Source: a virus
Length of the DNA: 38,444 bases
Direction: 5' to 3' (one strand)
Virus record (IMG/VR): IMGVR_UViG_3300027759_000197
Span: 1 to 38,444 of that record
Shown here: positions 21,288 to 29,778 of the stretch, one piece after another
Layout of the letters: each line of letters begins with the position of its first letter
How positions within the stretch are numbered: position 1 is the first letter of the stretch
Translations under genes and position numbers: made by a program
The notes under the pieces: model-generated
The model's input: the letters and a program-made list of their open reading frames with translations, nothing else
Told to the model about the DNA's origin: nothing
Database searches by the model: none

Positions 21288-21776
21288 TTATGCTTGGATC
21301 ATTTCAGTAACATCGAATTCTATCTCAGCAAACACCTCGGAAGCGCCCTCATTGGTAGTAGACACTTCTCCGTAGCGTGCATTGATGATCGGTTCGGCTC
21401 CTTGCCACACTAGATTACCCGTTGGGTCGCCAAAATTGTGGTCGGAACGCAGTCGTGTTTTGATGTTGTCGATCAACACATCAAAATCATCCATTACATC
21501 CTCGGCATTCCGATGCATCGAGTGGGTATAAATCTGCAAAACTAATGTGTAGTCAACGCGCTTCCAACCGTTATGAGCGCCGCCAATCGCCAGGCGTGTT
21601 TCTGTTTCAGCAGCAATGAAAATAACGGCAGCCGATCGGGTCAACTGCCCAGGCTGCGAATTGATCTGATAGTTAATGCGCTTGGGGAAGGAAGTAAAGA
21701 CCTGGTTCAAGTTTGTAATCTGTGGGTTGGAAATAAACGCTGCAAGCGTATTTCTGACCCCTACGCGGCCCGCCAT
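21288..21776 (-). CDS. Tail terminator / neck protein (162 aa)
   Basis: The sequence contains INYQINSQPGQLTRSAAVIF, IAAETETRLA and GWKRVDYTLVLQIYTHSMHR, then DFDVLIDNIKTRLR, similar in plan to phage minor tail proteins that cap the tube. Order (connector, terminator, tube) supports a tail terminator. The start overlaps the connector stop (TAATG-type). No catalytic site. Confidence 0.68.
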   Translation of the reverse strand: MAGRVGVRNTLAAFISNPQITNLNQVFTSFPKRINYQINSQPGQLTRSAAVIFIAAETETRLAIGGAHNGWKRVDYTLVLQIYTHSMHRNAEDVMDDFDVLIDNIKTRLRSDHNFGDPTGNLVWQGAEPIINARYGEVSTTNEGASEVFAEIEFDVTEMIQA

Positions 21777-22663
21777 TATCTGATCCTGCGGTACTTATCA
21801 ACCATGCTTAGTGCCATGGAGATCTCTCCGCCGTAACGAGCCGATCCAGGGATGCTTCCTTGCGGTTGAGTCGTGATGTTCATGGTTAAAGAGTTGTCGC
21901 CACGGATCTTTATGAAAGCCGTGGTGATAAGAATGCACGCTTGTTTGATTGCGTTAGGCAAGTTGCCAATGGCAGCGCCCGCAGCGTGGGTATAAACAAG
22001 GGGAGAAACCAAGGTAATGGTTGCGCTGCCGTAGGTATAAGTTGAACTTACATAGACGGTTTCGCTGCTTGCGCCATCAGAGATACGCAGCATTTCGCCT
22101 GGAATGATGCCGATTGGATCGGCCACAACGATTGTGGAAGCCCCTGCGGTTCCTGAAACAACGGTTGTATTGGCAAAGCCAGCCACATAAGTGTATTTAG
22201 CAAAGATCTGATTAGACCCACCGATACCAGCGCCGAAGGCCAACGGCCCTTGAGAGGACCAGGTGGTTGCCATTTGGGAAAGCGGGATGATGATCTGTTG
22301 CTCTTCAAACCAGCATTGAGATGGATCGTTGACTGGGATCAAGTTTGTAGGAGCGCCGCCGTAGTAGAAACTCTCTAGGGAGATGATCGGGCTTTGATTG
22401 GGATGCAGGGCGATGTAGCCGCTGTTGTTTAGGCGGACTCGCTGTGTTTCTGTGGCTCGGTTGGCCACGACATTTTGGTTCAGGTATTCATCCATGTAAG
22501 ACGAAGCCCGAAGGATTACATTCTTGAGTTCGGCATCTTGGGCTGTTGCGTTGCCGCCAACTACCAGGTTGTCATAGTCGATCGAGGTGGGCGCGTTCTT
22601 GTATTCCTGAACGGTCAAATATGACTGCTCCGAGAAGGTGTCTGTTGTTACGCCCGTTGCCAT
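21776..22663 (-). CDS. Head-tail connector protein (295 aa)
   Basis: N-terminal half: EQSYLTVQEYKNAPTSIDYD and KNVILRASSYMDEYLNQNV, an all-helical connector pattern (HK97 gp6-like adaptor). A beta-rich insert (about residues 160-230) follows. The last part returns to helices (NAIKQACILITTAFIKIRG), as in connectors with an inserted domain. It lies directly after the capsid genes. Probably a 12-mer ring below the portal. Confidence 0.72.
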   Translation of the reverse strand: MATGVTTDTFSEQSYLTVQEYKNAPTSIDYDNLVVGGNATAQDAELKNVILRASSYMDEYLNQNVVANRATETQRVRLNNSGYIALHPNQSPIISLESFYYGGAPTNLIPVNDPSQCWFEEQQIIIPLSQMATTWSSQGPLAFGAGIGGSNQIFAKYTYVAGFANTTVVSGTAGASTIVVADPIGIIPGEMLRISDGASSETVYVSSTYTYGSATITLVSPLVYTHAAGAAIGNLPNAIKQACILITTAFIKIRGDNSLTMNITTQPQGSIPGSARYGGEISMALSMVDKYRRIR

Positions 22664-22942
22664 TTATGAATTCCCATCTGTTGGAATACTGGAGTTGTTA
22701 TGCCCGCACCGTGAACACAATGCAAACCAACTACCAAAGCCACATTCTACGCAAGTAAATCCTCGTTCGCCGTCTTTACTGTCATAAGGATTTAATGCCG
22801 CCTCGAAATAACCCTCTGCCTTCATTAACTTTGCGTGCTTGGCATTGTCTACTGTGTAAATACCGCTGCGATCGGGGCGGTAGGTTGCGTTGCCAATAAC
22901 TGTTTCTTTCACACCTTTGTCGGGTGCTACCCATCTTGCCAT
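22664..22942 (-). CDS. Head-region protein with C-terminal zinc ribbon (92 aa)
   Basis: N-terminal segment TYRPDRSGIYTVDNAKHAKL followed by MKAEGYFEAA resembles small proteins placed after major capsid genes. The C-terminus has two knuckles, CVECGFGSWFALCSRCG, a compact zinc ribbon. It could be a minor capsid or connector accessory protein. It is preceded by the hairpin that follows the capsid gene. Confidence 0.68.
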   Translation of the reverse strand: MARWVAPDKGVKETVIGNATYRPDRSGIYTVDNAKHAKLMKAEGYFEAALNPYDSKDGERGFTCVECGFGSWFALCSRCGHNNSSIPTDGNS

Positions 22943-22961
22943 GCTGCCTCCTTATGGAATA

Positions 22962-22996
22962 AAGGAAGGGTGCGCCCTTGAGAAACGCACCCTCCC
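22962..22996 (-). terminator. Hairpin after the major capsid gene
   Basis: gggtgcg (22968-22974) pairs with cgcaccc (22986-22992), with outer bases partly extending the stem; on the minus strand it is followed by TTCCTTTATT. Likely an imperfect terminator or attenuator limiting read-through from the abundant capsid transcript. Confidence 0.5.
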
Positions 22997-23010
22997 TTCT
23001 TATTCAGTGA

Positions 23011-24681
23011 CTAAGCGTTAACAATTCCTGAAACTGCACCGTTCCACGCAGGTGCTGCGCAGAAGAAAGTGCCACGGAAGTATGTTGAGAAGTCATAAGA
23101 GAACTGAGTTACAGGCCATTGGATACCCATGTAGTCCTGAACTAAGTAGTTCGCCCAAACATCTGAAACCTCTGTGTCAGGGATTGGAAGTGTGAATGAA
23201 AGGATTGGAGCAACGCCCTGGTTGAGCCATGGGTGAACCATAAGATCAACAGCCTTGCCTGTTACTTCATTCTGTAGACCAGTTACAACTGATCCGTATG
23301 TTGTGCCGTCTTCGCCTGGGTTGTTGATAACCAAACGGTAGTTAGCGTTAGAGCCGCTCTTGATTGCATCAGAGAGTTGCTTACGATCGTTACCGTTAAG
23401 GAGAACCACATCAGGATCAGCCTTTACATTCTGGTACATAGATGCGAATGCAGTCTGGAATTCTCCGCCTGGATTAGAAGTTGAGAAAGCGCTGTTGATT
23501 GCGTTGTTGTAACCTGAGTTAGGTCCAAGAACAGTAGCAAGAATTCCGTCATAACCAGTTGCGTAAGCAGATGTGTCTGCTGTTGCGCGTGATGCTGCGG
23601 CTCCTGTTGTTGTGAATGGAGCGTTGTTACCTGTTAGGCCTTGTGCGCTCGCACCTTGGATTGTGAATGTGCCAGTTCCCTTTAGAGTTCCCTGATACTT
23701 CAAGTTAGCCGCGCCTGTTGCTGTTCCAACATAAATGTTGTAACCAAGTGCGCCGACTACTGGAGTTGATACTGTAACTGTTAGAACATCTCCTGAAGCA
23801 ACTACCTCTGAAGTTTCTGTTCCAAGGATTGACTCACCAAATCCGTTACCTGAAATACCTGCGTCTGCTGTCACATTGATGTAGTAAGTGCCTGCGGCAA
23901 GTGCTGTTTGTCCTGTGACTGCTGCTGGTGAACCATCAACGAATGTAGGTGCTGAAAGTGCGCCTGAGTATCCGCTTGCTGTTCCGCGAGCCATTAGCAT
24001 CATACGCTCTTCCATCAACATTGTTGCGTAAAGAGTTGATGTTGATGACAACTGACGGAGATCTTGGTAGCCAAGACCTGAGAAGTTAGCATCAAATGTC
24101 ACGCTGTCAGATAGTGAGTATGAGTTGTAAGGCAAGATCAAATCTTGAGCAGCATAACTGATAATTGGTCCACGCTCGTAATTGATAGAACCAAAAGTTG
24201 CAGTTGAACTTTGTGTGATACCTGGCCATAGGTTGCCAACTCCACCAGTTCCAGTTCCTGTGTAGCCGAGGATCTGCTTCTGACGATGGCTAGTGCCTAC
24301 GCCTTTCTTGCGAGGAATACGGTTACGGAGAGGTGTTGGGCGTGGTGTGAGCAACTTTGCAGGTGCTTCAAGATCGAAGGCTGCGAAAGATGTTGAGAGT
24401 GGAGATGTAAGGGTGATGTCCTTTTGCATGTCCTGCATAGCGAGGCGCTGCGCAGCAAGTGCATTTTGGAGTCCTGCTGATACATCAGGAGATAGAGACT
24501 TGTTAGCAACAAGTGCTTCGATCTGCGCTGCTGGATCTGCAAGAGGTGCTTGTCCTGGAACTGTAGATGCGCTTGAGAGAGACTTTCCAAGTTCGGATGT
24601 GTACTCTTCCATGCGTTCTGCGGCTTCGCGTGGACTTGCATCACCGAATAGGTCTGTGACCTTAGGTGTTGATAATGTCAT
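23011..24681 (-). CDS. Major capsid protein with inserted Ig/FN3-like domain (556 aa)
   Basis: HK97-type plan. A helical N-terminal region (1-95) is followed by the N-arm with RPTPLRNRIPRKKGVGTSHR (114-133), core strands (YAAQDLILPYNSYSLSDSV), then the C-terminal core (ADPDVVLLNGNDRKQLSDAI; WPVTQFSYDFSTYFRGTFFC). Between residues about 243 and 360 is an insert with GTYYINVTADAG, EVVASGDVLTVTV and LGYNIYVGTATGAANLKYQG, like an Ig or FN3 sandwich probably displayed on the surface. Longer than typical capsids because of it. Confidence 0.88.
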   Translation of the reverse strand: MTLSTPKVTDLFGDASPREAAERMEEYTSELGKSLSSASTVPGQAPLADPAAQIEALVANKSLSPDVSAGLQNALAAQRLAMQDMQKDITLTSPLSTSFAAFDLEAPAKLLTPRPTPLRNRIPRKKGVGTSHRQKQILGYTGTGTGGVGNLWPGITQSSTATFGSINYERGPIISYAAQDLILPYNSYSLSDSVTFDANFSGLGYQDLRQLSSTSTLYATMLMEERMMLMARGTASGYSGALSAPTFVDGSPAAVTGQTALAAGTYYINVTADAGISGNGFGESILGTETSEVVASGDVLTVTVSTPVVGALGYNIYVGTATGAANLKYQGTLKGTGTFTIQGASAQGLTGNNAPFTTTGAAASRATADTSAYATGYDGILATVLGPNSGYNNAINSAFSTSNPGGEFQTAFASMYQNVKADPDVVLLNGNDRKQLSDAIKSGSNANYRLVINNPGEDGTTYGSVVTGLQNEVTGKAVDLMVHPWLNQGVAPILSFTLPIPDTEVSDVWANYLVQDYMGIQWPVTQFSYDFSTYFRGTFFCAAPAWNGAVSGIVNA

Positions 24682-24702
24682 TGCTTATCCTTTGATTAGT
24701 AG

Positions 24703-26736
24703 TTAGTTGTTTTCGCCATCGGCTGCTTTGGAGTAAAACTCCTCGGCCAAAATCTTGTAACCCTTGGCGAGTACTGGGTCTGTTGTTGCGTTTGCTTTCG
24801 CTTTGTAAATGGCAGCCTTTGTAATGTTGTCATTGATCTTGGTAGACAATGGTCGAACAGTACGGCTTGGACCGCCAGCCACGGCGAGAGACTTGGCAAT
24901 TGCTAACTCAGACTCAAGAACTACCGACTTCTCTAGTGCGACCTCTTTTGCCGCGACTAATGAAGTGATCTCTGCTCGAAGTGACTCAGTTGCGCTCTTT
25001 ACCACCTGCTCTACGATGGCTTCAACATCTGCTGCATCAACTTCCGTTGGTGCTTCAGAATTCTCTGTTACTGCCTCTTCAACTGGGGTTTCTGCAGGGG
25101 TCTCTTCGACTGCTGCTTCCTCTGTTGGGGCTTCTACCGCTTCGTCTGCTTCTGCTGACTTAGGCGTTTCACCTGGCGCATACATTTCTGCGGTGGTGAC
25201 ATTTGATGGCATTGCGATGTTCGCAAAATCGTTAGTTGTTTTCAGTCCGTGATTGCTGCCAGGTTGGTTGCATCCGCACTCGAGGCACTTAGCAATGTCA
25301 GCAGACTTCTCTGCGCCCATGTACTTGTCCCAGCAAGCCTTAGAAGCGTCATCATCCATGCCCGCTTCTTTACAACGCTTTAGAAAGTCAGGCTTTGACT
25401 CATCCTTGGCTGGCTTCATTTCTTTATCCGATCCAGCGGCGCGTTCGATAATTGTCTCTTCTTCCATGACTTCTCCCTCTGCTTCCTCTCCTTCATACCA
25501 TGCATGGAGATGCATAACGGCTTCTAGAAGGTGACCGATTGATTGTATTTCATTGTGACCTTCACGCATTTCGCCAGCCTCGATTTGGATCAAGTTGGCA
25601 AGTGCTTCGCGTGCGGCTTCATACTGAACTTTGTCGAACTTTAGCAGTTCACCTACGGCCCCAACAGGTAATTCGATGGTTGTTTCTTTCATTGGGGCAT
25701 CCTCCGATTTGGTTAGAGAGTATAAGTGTAGGGCAGATTGTAATGCTTTGCGGAGATCTGCATCGGTTGCTTTACCGCTGCGACCTACAAAGACTGCAAG
25801 GCTATTCAAGTCGACCTGGATCTCATGAATTGACGAAGCCTCGCTGTTGTAATTTTGATCCTCAAGACTTGTCTTTGCAGACTCAAGTGTTGTCTTGGCT
25901 TTCTTTAATTCTGATGCAGCCTCTTTTGGATCATCGGTCTTTTCGGCTCTTTCAATATGAGCGCGTGCCTTGTTAACTTTAGATGCTGCGCGATCGCGAG
26001 TCTTATCATCGGCAGGGTTGTTGGCCTTTAACTCATACTCAAGATCTCGAGCGCGGCTTCCTACTTTCTTAATCTTTTCTTTGGCTTCAGGGCTAACTTT
26101 GCCTTTGGTTCCGCTTGCTTCTCCCGAAGCCGATCCTCCGCCTCCACCACCGCCACCAGCCGCTGCTGCAGGTGCGCCTCGGCCACCTGAACCGCCTCGG
26201 GCGTGTGTAGATTGATCGTGACCTGGGTGTTTAATAATGTCTTCGCTTAACTCTTCAACTTGGATCAGGCTCGACTCGCCATCCACACTCTTGGCAAGAA
26301 CCAATTGGCAGTTAGGGTTTGCAGGGCGATCAACAAGTGAAACTTCAACAATCTGTCCGTCAATGATGCGACCGTTTACAGCCTTGGTATCGCGCACAAC
26401 GCGTGGAGATTTGATGCCGATCGAGAAGCCTCGCAGGACTCCCGCATCGACTTTCTTTACGCTTACTGGATCAACAACATGGGCCATGATGTAATGACCG
26501 TCTGCTTTTGCTTCATATTCTTTAGCAACACCTGCAGCAATACTTGAGTGTTGTTCACGGATGTTTCCACCTGACTTAAACCAGGCTGGCATTGCACGAT
26601 CCAACCAAGCAGCGTCACAAATCTGCTGATCAATGTCAACTGAGTCGTCTGTTGCCTTGCCGTAAACCATAAGAGTTCCGTCAGGCTGTTTGTCTGACTT
26701 CTCAATGCTGAAATACGATGTGGTTAAATCGTTCAT
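24703..26736 (-). CDS. Prohead protease fused to scaffold (677 aa)
   Basis: The start is the ATG at 26736 (MNDLTTSY), after AGGAG. Residues 1-150 are a maturation-protease domain (XkdF/HK97-protease-like): IREQHSS (H63), GVLRGFSIGIK and VEVSLVDRPANPN (S133). Then come HPGHDQSTH (170-178) and a Gly8 linker (about 194-201). Helical segments, a cysteine patch (CLECGCNQPG) and a Glu/Ala-rich C-terminal scaffold with a coiled coil follow. The protease-scaffold pair as one chain is a known layout; expected to cut itself and the capsid during maturation. Confidence 0.8.
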   Translation of the reverse strand: MNDLTTSYFSIEKSDKQPDGTLMVYGKATDDSVDIDQQICDAAWLDRAMPAWFKSGGNIREQHSSIAAGVAKEYEAKADGHYIMAHVVDPVSVKKVDAGVLRGFSIGIKSPRVVRDTKAVNGRIIDGQIVEVSLVDRPANPNCQLVLAKSVDGESSLIQVEELSEDIIKHPGHDQSTHARGGSGGRGAPAAAAGGGGGGGGSASGEASGTKGKVSPEAKEKIKKVGSRARDLEYELKANNPADDKTRDRAASKVNKARAHIERAEKTDDPKEAASELKKAKTTLESAKTSLEDQNYNSEASSIHEIQVDLNSLAVFVGRSGKATDADLRKALQSALHLYSLTKSEDAPMKETTIELPVGAVGELLKFDKVQYEAAREALANLIQIEAGEMREGHNEIQSIGHLLEAVMHLHAWYEGEEAEGEVMEEETIIERAAGSDKEMKPAKDESKPDFLKRCKEAGMDDDASKACWDKYMGAEKSADIAKCLECGCNQPGSNHGLKTTNDFANIAMPSNVTTAEMYAPGETPKSAEADEAVEAPTEEAAVEETPAETPVEEAVTENSEAPTEVDAADVEAIVEQVVKSATESLRAEITSLVAAKEVALEKSVVLESELAIAKSLAVAGGPSRTVRPLSTKINDNITKAAIYKAKANATTDPVLAKGYKILAEEFYSKAADGENN

Positions 26737-26749
26737 TTCTACTCCTTCA

Positions 26750-27031
26750 TTAAGCACTGTAAGTTATAACAATTGCGCCAGTTGCGGAAGCCGCAGCAGA
26801 AATACCGTAAATTACATCGTTTGGATAAACATAGAACACTTGCGATGCTGCCGCTGGAATTGTGCGGCCAATCGTTGCACCTGATGTTGTGATGCTTGCA
26901 TCACCAATAAAGATTGCTGCGCCGTGACCATTGTAAATGTTTACAGGAGTTAAAGGGCGAGCGTTTTTATCTACTGTGAATAAAATTGATGCCGTTGTGA
27001 GGGTGCTTGCGTTGATGTGTTTGGTTGTCAT
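26750..27031 (-). CDS. Small head protein / decoration candidate (93 aa)
   Basis: A beta-rich protein: MTTKHINASTLTTASILFTV and NIYNGHGAAIFIGDASITTS, then PAAASQVFYVYPNDVIYGIS. Polar/Thr-rich, without membrane segments. Its place between MuF and the protease gene and its beta-sandwich look suggest a capsid decoration protein. Tentative. Confidence 0.6.
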   Translation of the reverse strand: MTTKHINASTLTTASILFTVDKNARPLTPVNIYNGHGAAIFIGDASITTSGATIGRTIPAAASQVFYVYPNDVIYGISAAASATGAIVITYSA

Positions 27032-27076
27032 TTATTCCTCAATCCTTGTAAGGCTAGGTGTATTACTTTAGCAGTT

Positions 27077-27907
27077 TTACCGAGAAGGGATAGGCACTAA
27101 TGCCACGCCTTCAGGAATATCTACGCCAAAGTCAGGGATCACAGGCAACAATGCGCAGCGACAATTTGGATGTGCTGGCGGTTGCGTGTGGCCCGAGTTG
27201 AAGGTTCCACCGATCGCCACGACTTGGTTGGCGTTCTGCGCACAAATAGGACAAGGATCAGAAACCTCCCATTCCATCTCGGGGATCTGCATCTCTCGGT
27301 AGCGGTTGATCGTTGCCGCCGACATTGCTCGGTTCTGTTCGGTGATTGCGATTGTCAAAGCCCGATGTGAGGTTGCCACATTGCGCCTGATCAACTTGGC
27401 CGCTTGGTTTGCAGAAAGGCCCTGCTCTAAAGCATCGGCGATCGAGTTACCAATGTCATTTACTGTTGTGTTGGTTAGTTCTTTCAGGGTAATACCAAAG
27501 GACTCTAAGAAGCGTTGGAAGGCTCGAGTTGGCCGAAGCAAAAGGGCTGCGGCATCATCGCCTGGGTTCCAAAGTGACCAGTTAATAAGATCATCCTCGG
27601 CTGCTTTGTTTGCTTCTTTGGCCTTAGCGATAGTTTCATCTGCTGCGGCTACACCTGTTACCCAGCCTTCGGCATAAACTCGCTCAAGCACACCCATCAA
27701 AGCCATCATGTTTACCCGAACATTCAACATCACCCAGGCACGCGCTCGCGCACGATCCTGAGAACGGTTGTCTGAAAGGTTGGGTTGCGTTAAAAGATAA
27801 CTCTCGAACACGCGTTTGAATTCTGCCGTTTGTGCCAATGCTGCTCTGATCTTTACTGCGCTTTTGGCCGCCATTCGCCCATCGGCCTGGAGAGGCCCCC
27901 ACTTCAT
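27077..27907 (-). CDS. MuF-like minor head protein (276 aa)
   Basis: Helical N-terminal part (residues 1-190). The C-terminal motif EWEVSDPCPICAQNANQVVA and IGGTFNSGHTQPPAHPNCRC (about 220-260) contains the conserved Cys and His positions of the MuF domain (CxxC, HPNCRC). Such proteins bind the portal and aid DNA ejection or packaging. Coupled to the portal stop by ATGA. Confidence 0.82.
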   Translation of the reverse strand: MKWGPLQADGRMAAKSAVKIRAALAQTAEFKRVFESYLLTQPNLSDNRSQDRARARAWVMLNVRVNMMALMGVLERVYAEGWVTGVAAADETIAKAKEANKAAEDDLINWSLWNPGDDAAALLLRPTRAFQRFLESFGITLKELTNTTVNDIGNSIADALEQGLSANQAAKLIRRNVATSHRALTIAITEQNRAMSAATINRYREMQIPEMEWEVSDPCPICAQNANQVVAIGGTFNSGHTQPPAHPNCRCALLPVIPDFGVDIPEGVALVPIPSR

Positions 27908-29760
27908 GACAAGTAAGCCTTGGCGAGTGCCTTTGCGCTTTCGAGATCGCCTTCATAGGCGCAACGGTTCAAAGCATCGCCCACGATCGGATCGAGTGTC
28001 TTGAATTCAAAGAGGCGAGCGCGTTTGCCCTTGTTGGCCCACTTCATGAAAGCCTTCACTTCGTTCTTTGTCTCGTTTTCGATCTCTTCCTCTTCAATAA
28101 CAGTTGGTTCCTTGTCGGGCTTCTCGCCGATCTCGGTAACTGGTGCAACTGCCTCGGCGTTGGGTCCTGCCAAAGCGGGTGCTGTTGAAGCGGTAGCCGC
28201 ATCGATGATCCCGTCAGGGCTGAAAAGGAATGTGCTGGCCCCTGCCATCAAGATCGGCATGTCAGCCTGTGGTGTATCAAGAAGTGGAAGGCCTAATTCA
28301 GAGCGGCGTTCGTTGATTGTCTTACCACCGCTTGTGATTTCAATTTGATTTTTGCGAGCGTTGGACTCGTTGTCCAGGCGCTTTGAAGTCATCAATCTAA
28401 ACTCCAACTCGCGTGGCATACCAAGGTATGTGTAAGAGATGTTTGTCAGCATCTTGCTGATCCAGTTAACCAAAGGCTGTGTTCCGATGGCTTCGGCGCT
28501 TTCTGACTGTCCTTCTGAAAATCCTGCCCCGCCTAATCCGCCCTTTGGAGAGAAGCCGATCTCGGAAGGTTGCACACCGTAATGACCGCAAATGGATGTG
28601 ATCAAATAGTCGTCAAGAGTGTCTTTGAACTTCTCACCGTATGCATCAAATTGCACAGGGGTCATACCCGCTGGCAGTAAACGCAGACGCTTGCGTTGTT
28701 CTGTCTGACCTGAAAGATCATCGTTGAATATGTTTTCATAGGCACGCAATAAGTCAGGGTTGGTTCCCCAGTTCTCATCGGTTGTAAACATCAACTCAGG
28801 CATAACGCCATCTGTGTATTCCGCTCTGATCCATTGCTGACGGCGAAGGTAAATGTCGGCCAAAGGTAGCGCTCGCTCTGTTGGGCTGAAACCATAAGCC
28901 GAAGTTGTGCGGCGGTTGCGGATCAAATACTGCAAATCGTCAGATGTGAATTCACCATCCGCGCTTGGATCGTCATCGTTAGCCGTGAACTCCGCACGAG
29001 GGAAGCCATAGAGGATCTGTTGGTAGGCCGCGTTGGGAGCCATAGGGCGCATACCACGATCATCTAGAAGTGGCTTGATTGTTCCGCCATCCAAGATTTG
29101 AAGTCCGTAAAGATCGCCACCGACAGAACGCTGTGGCCAAATAGCCCAAGCATCAATTACAAGTATCTCTTCAAGCGCAACCATCAACCAATCAGAAAAG
29201 GTTAGACCGTTTGCTCGGTCAGGGTTTTCCCAAAATGCACGCAGACGAGCAATCTCATCGGTGTATTTCTCACGCGCTTTGGCCATAGCCCGCACATGAT
29301 CGCCACCTGAACTTGCTGCAATCTTTTCTGACGCATCTGTGCCAAGGGTGATGTCCCAGTCAAGGCCCGTGACCTTGTTCTTGATCACTTCAATACAACG
29401 GCGCAGGATGTCAATCTGATCAGCAGAAGCACGCAGGGTTTTGAATGGAACCAGGCGGGTTTCTGTGATGTTGATGTTCTGCGCAACTTGGAATTCATAA
29501 CGGCGTGGATCGGGGCGGCCATCCTCGCGGACTGGGTTGATCGCGCCAGGGGTGATCGGGCTGCCAGGGCCAAATGGAACACCTGCAAGCCAAGGATTGC
29601 GTGGAAGCGGAACGGAGTTACCGTAGTTTTGCGCAATCTGATTAAGCGCATTCGTACGCATCTCTTGTTCCGTCATTGTCACCGCACCTGCAGGCAGGTT
29701 TGGCTTCTTTTCAACTTCACCTTGCAGTAGTGCCTTTGCGATACGGTCTCTAAGACCCAT
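27904..29760 (-). CDS. Portal protein (618 aa)
   Basis: A phage portal pattern: QIDILRRCIEVIKNKVTGLD plus WDITLGTD, then LTFSDWLMVALEEILVIDAW (clip region), FSPTERALPLADIYLRRQQW, and the DYLITSICGHYGVQPSEIGF segment typical of the stem/wing. The last ~90 residues form an acidic stretch (VIEEEEIENETKNE) and a helix ending in ALAKAYLS, an extension often found in portals fused to or coupled with MuF. It forms the 12-mer DNA channel. Confidence 0.88.
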   Translation of the reverse strand: MGLRDRIAKALLQGEVEKKPNLPAGAVTMTEQEMRTNALNQIAQNYGNSVPLPRNPWLAGVPFGPGSPITPGAINPVREDGRPDPRRYEFQVAQNINITETRLVPFKTLRASADQIDILRRCIEVIKNKVTGLDWDITLGTDASEKIAASSGGDHVRAMAKAREKYTDEIARLRAFWENPDRANGLTFSDWLMVALEEILVIDAWAIWPQRSVGGDLYGLQILDGGTIKPLLDDRGMRPMAPNAAYQQILYGFPRAEFTANDDDPSADGEFTSDDLQYLIRNRRTTSAYGFSPTERALPLADIYLRRQQWIRAEYTDGVMPELMFTTDENWGTNPDLLRAYENIFNDDLSGQTEQRKRLRLLPAGMTPVQFDAYGEKFKDTLDDYLITSICGHYGVQPSEIGFSPKGGLGGAGFSEGQSESAEAIGTQPLVNWISKMLTNISYTYLGMPRELEFRLMTSKRLDNESNARKNQIEITSGGKTINERRSELGLPLLDTPQADMPILMAGASTFLFSPDGIIDAATASTAPALAGPNAEAVAPVTEIGEKPDKEPTVIEEEEIENETKNEVKAFMKWANKGKRARLFEFKTLDPIVGDALNRCAYEGDLESAKALAKAYLS

Positions 29761-29778
29761 GTGTATCTCCTTTACTGC

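Noticed and set aside
24809-25252. Plus-strand Ser/Ala-rich frame
   Set aside because: Antisense of the low-complexity Glu/Ala scaffold region, which leaves several frames open by chance.
25970-26215. Plus-strand frame with poly-proline
   Set aside because: Mirror of the poly-glycine linker in the protease-scaffold gene.
27042-27051. Short palindrome ccttgtaagg downstream of the MuF gene
   Set aside because: Too short and without a T-tail to call a terminator.
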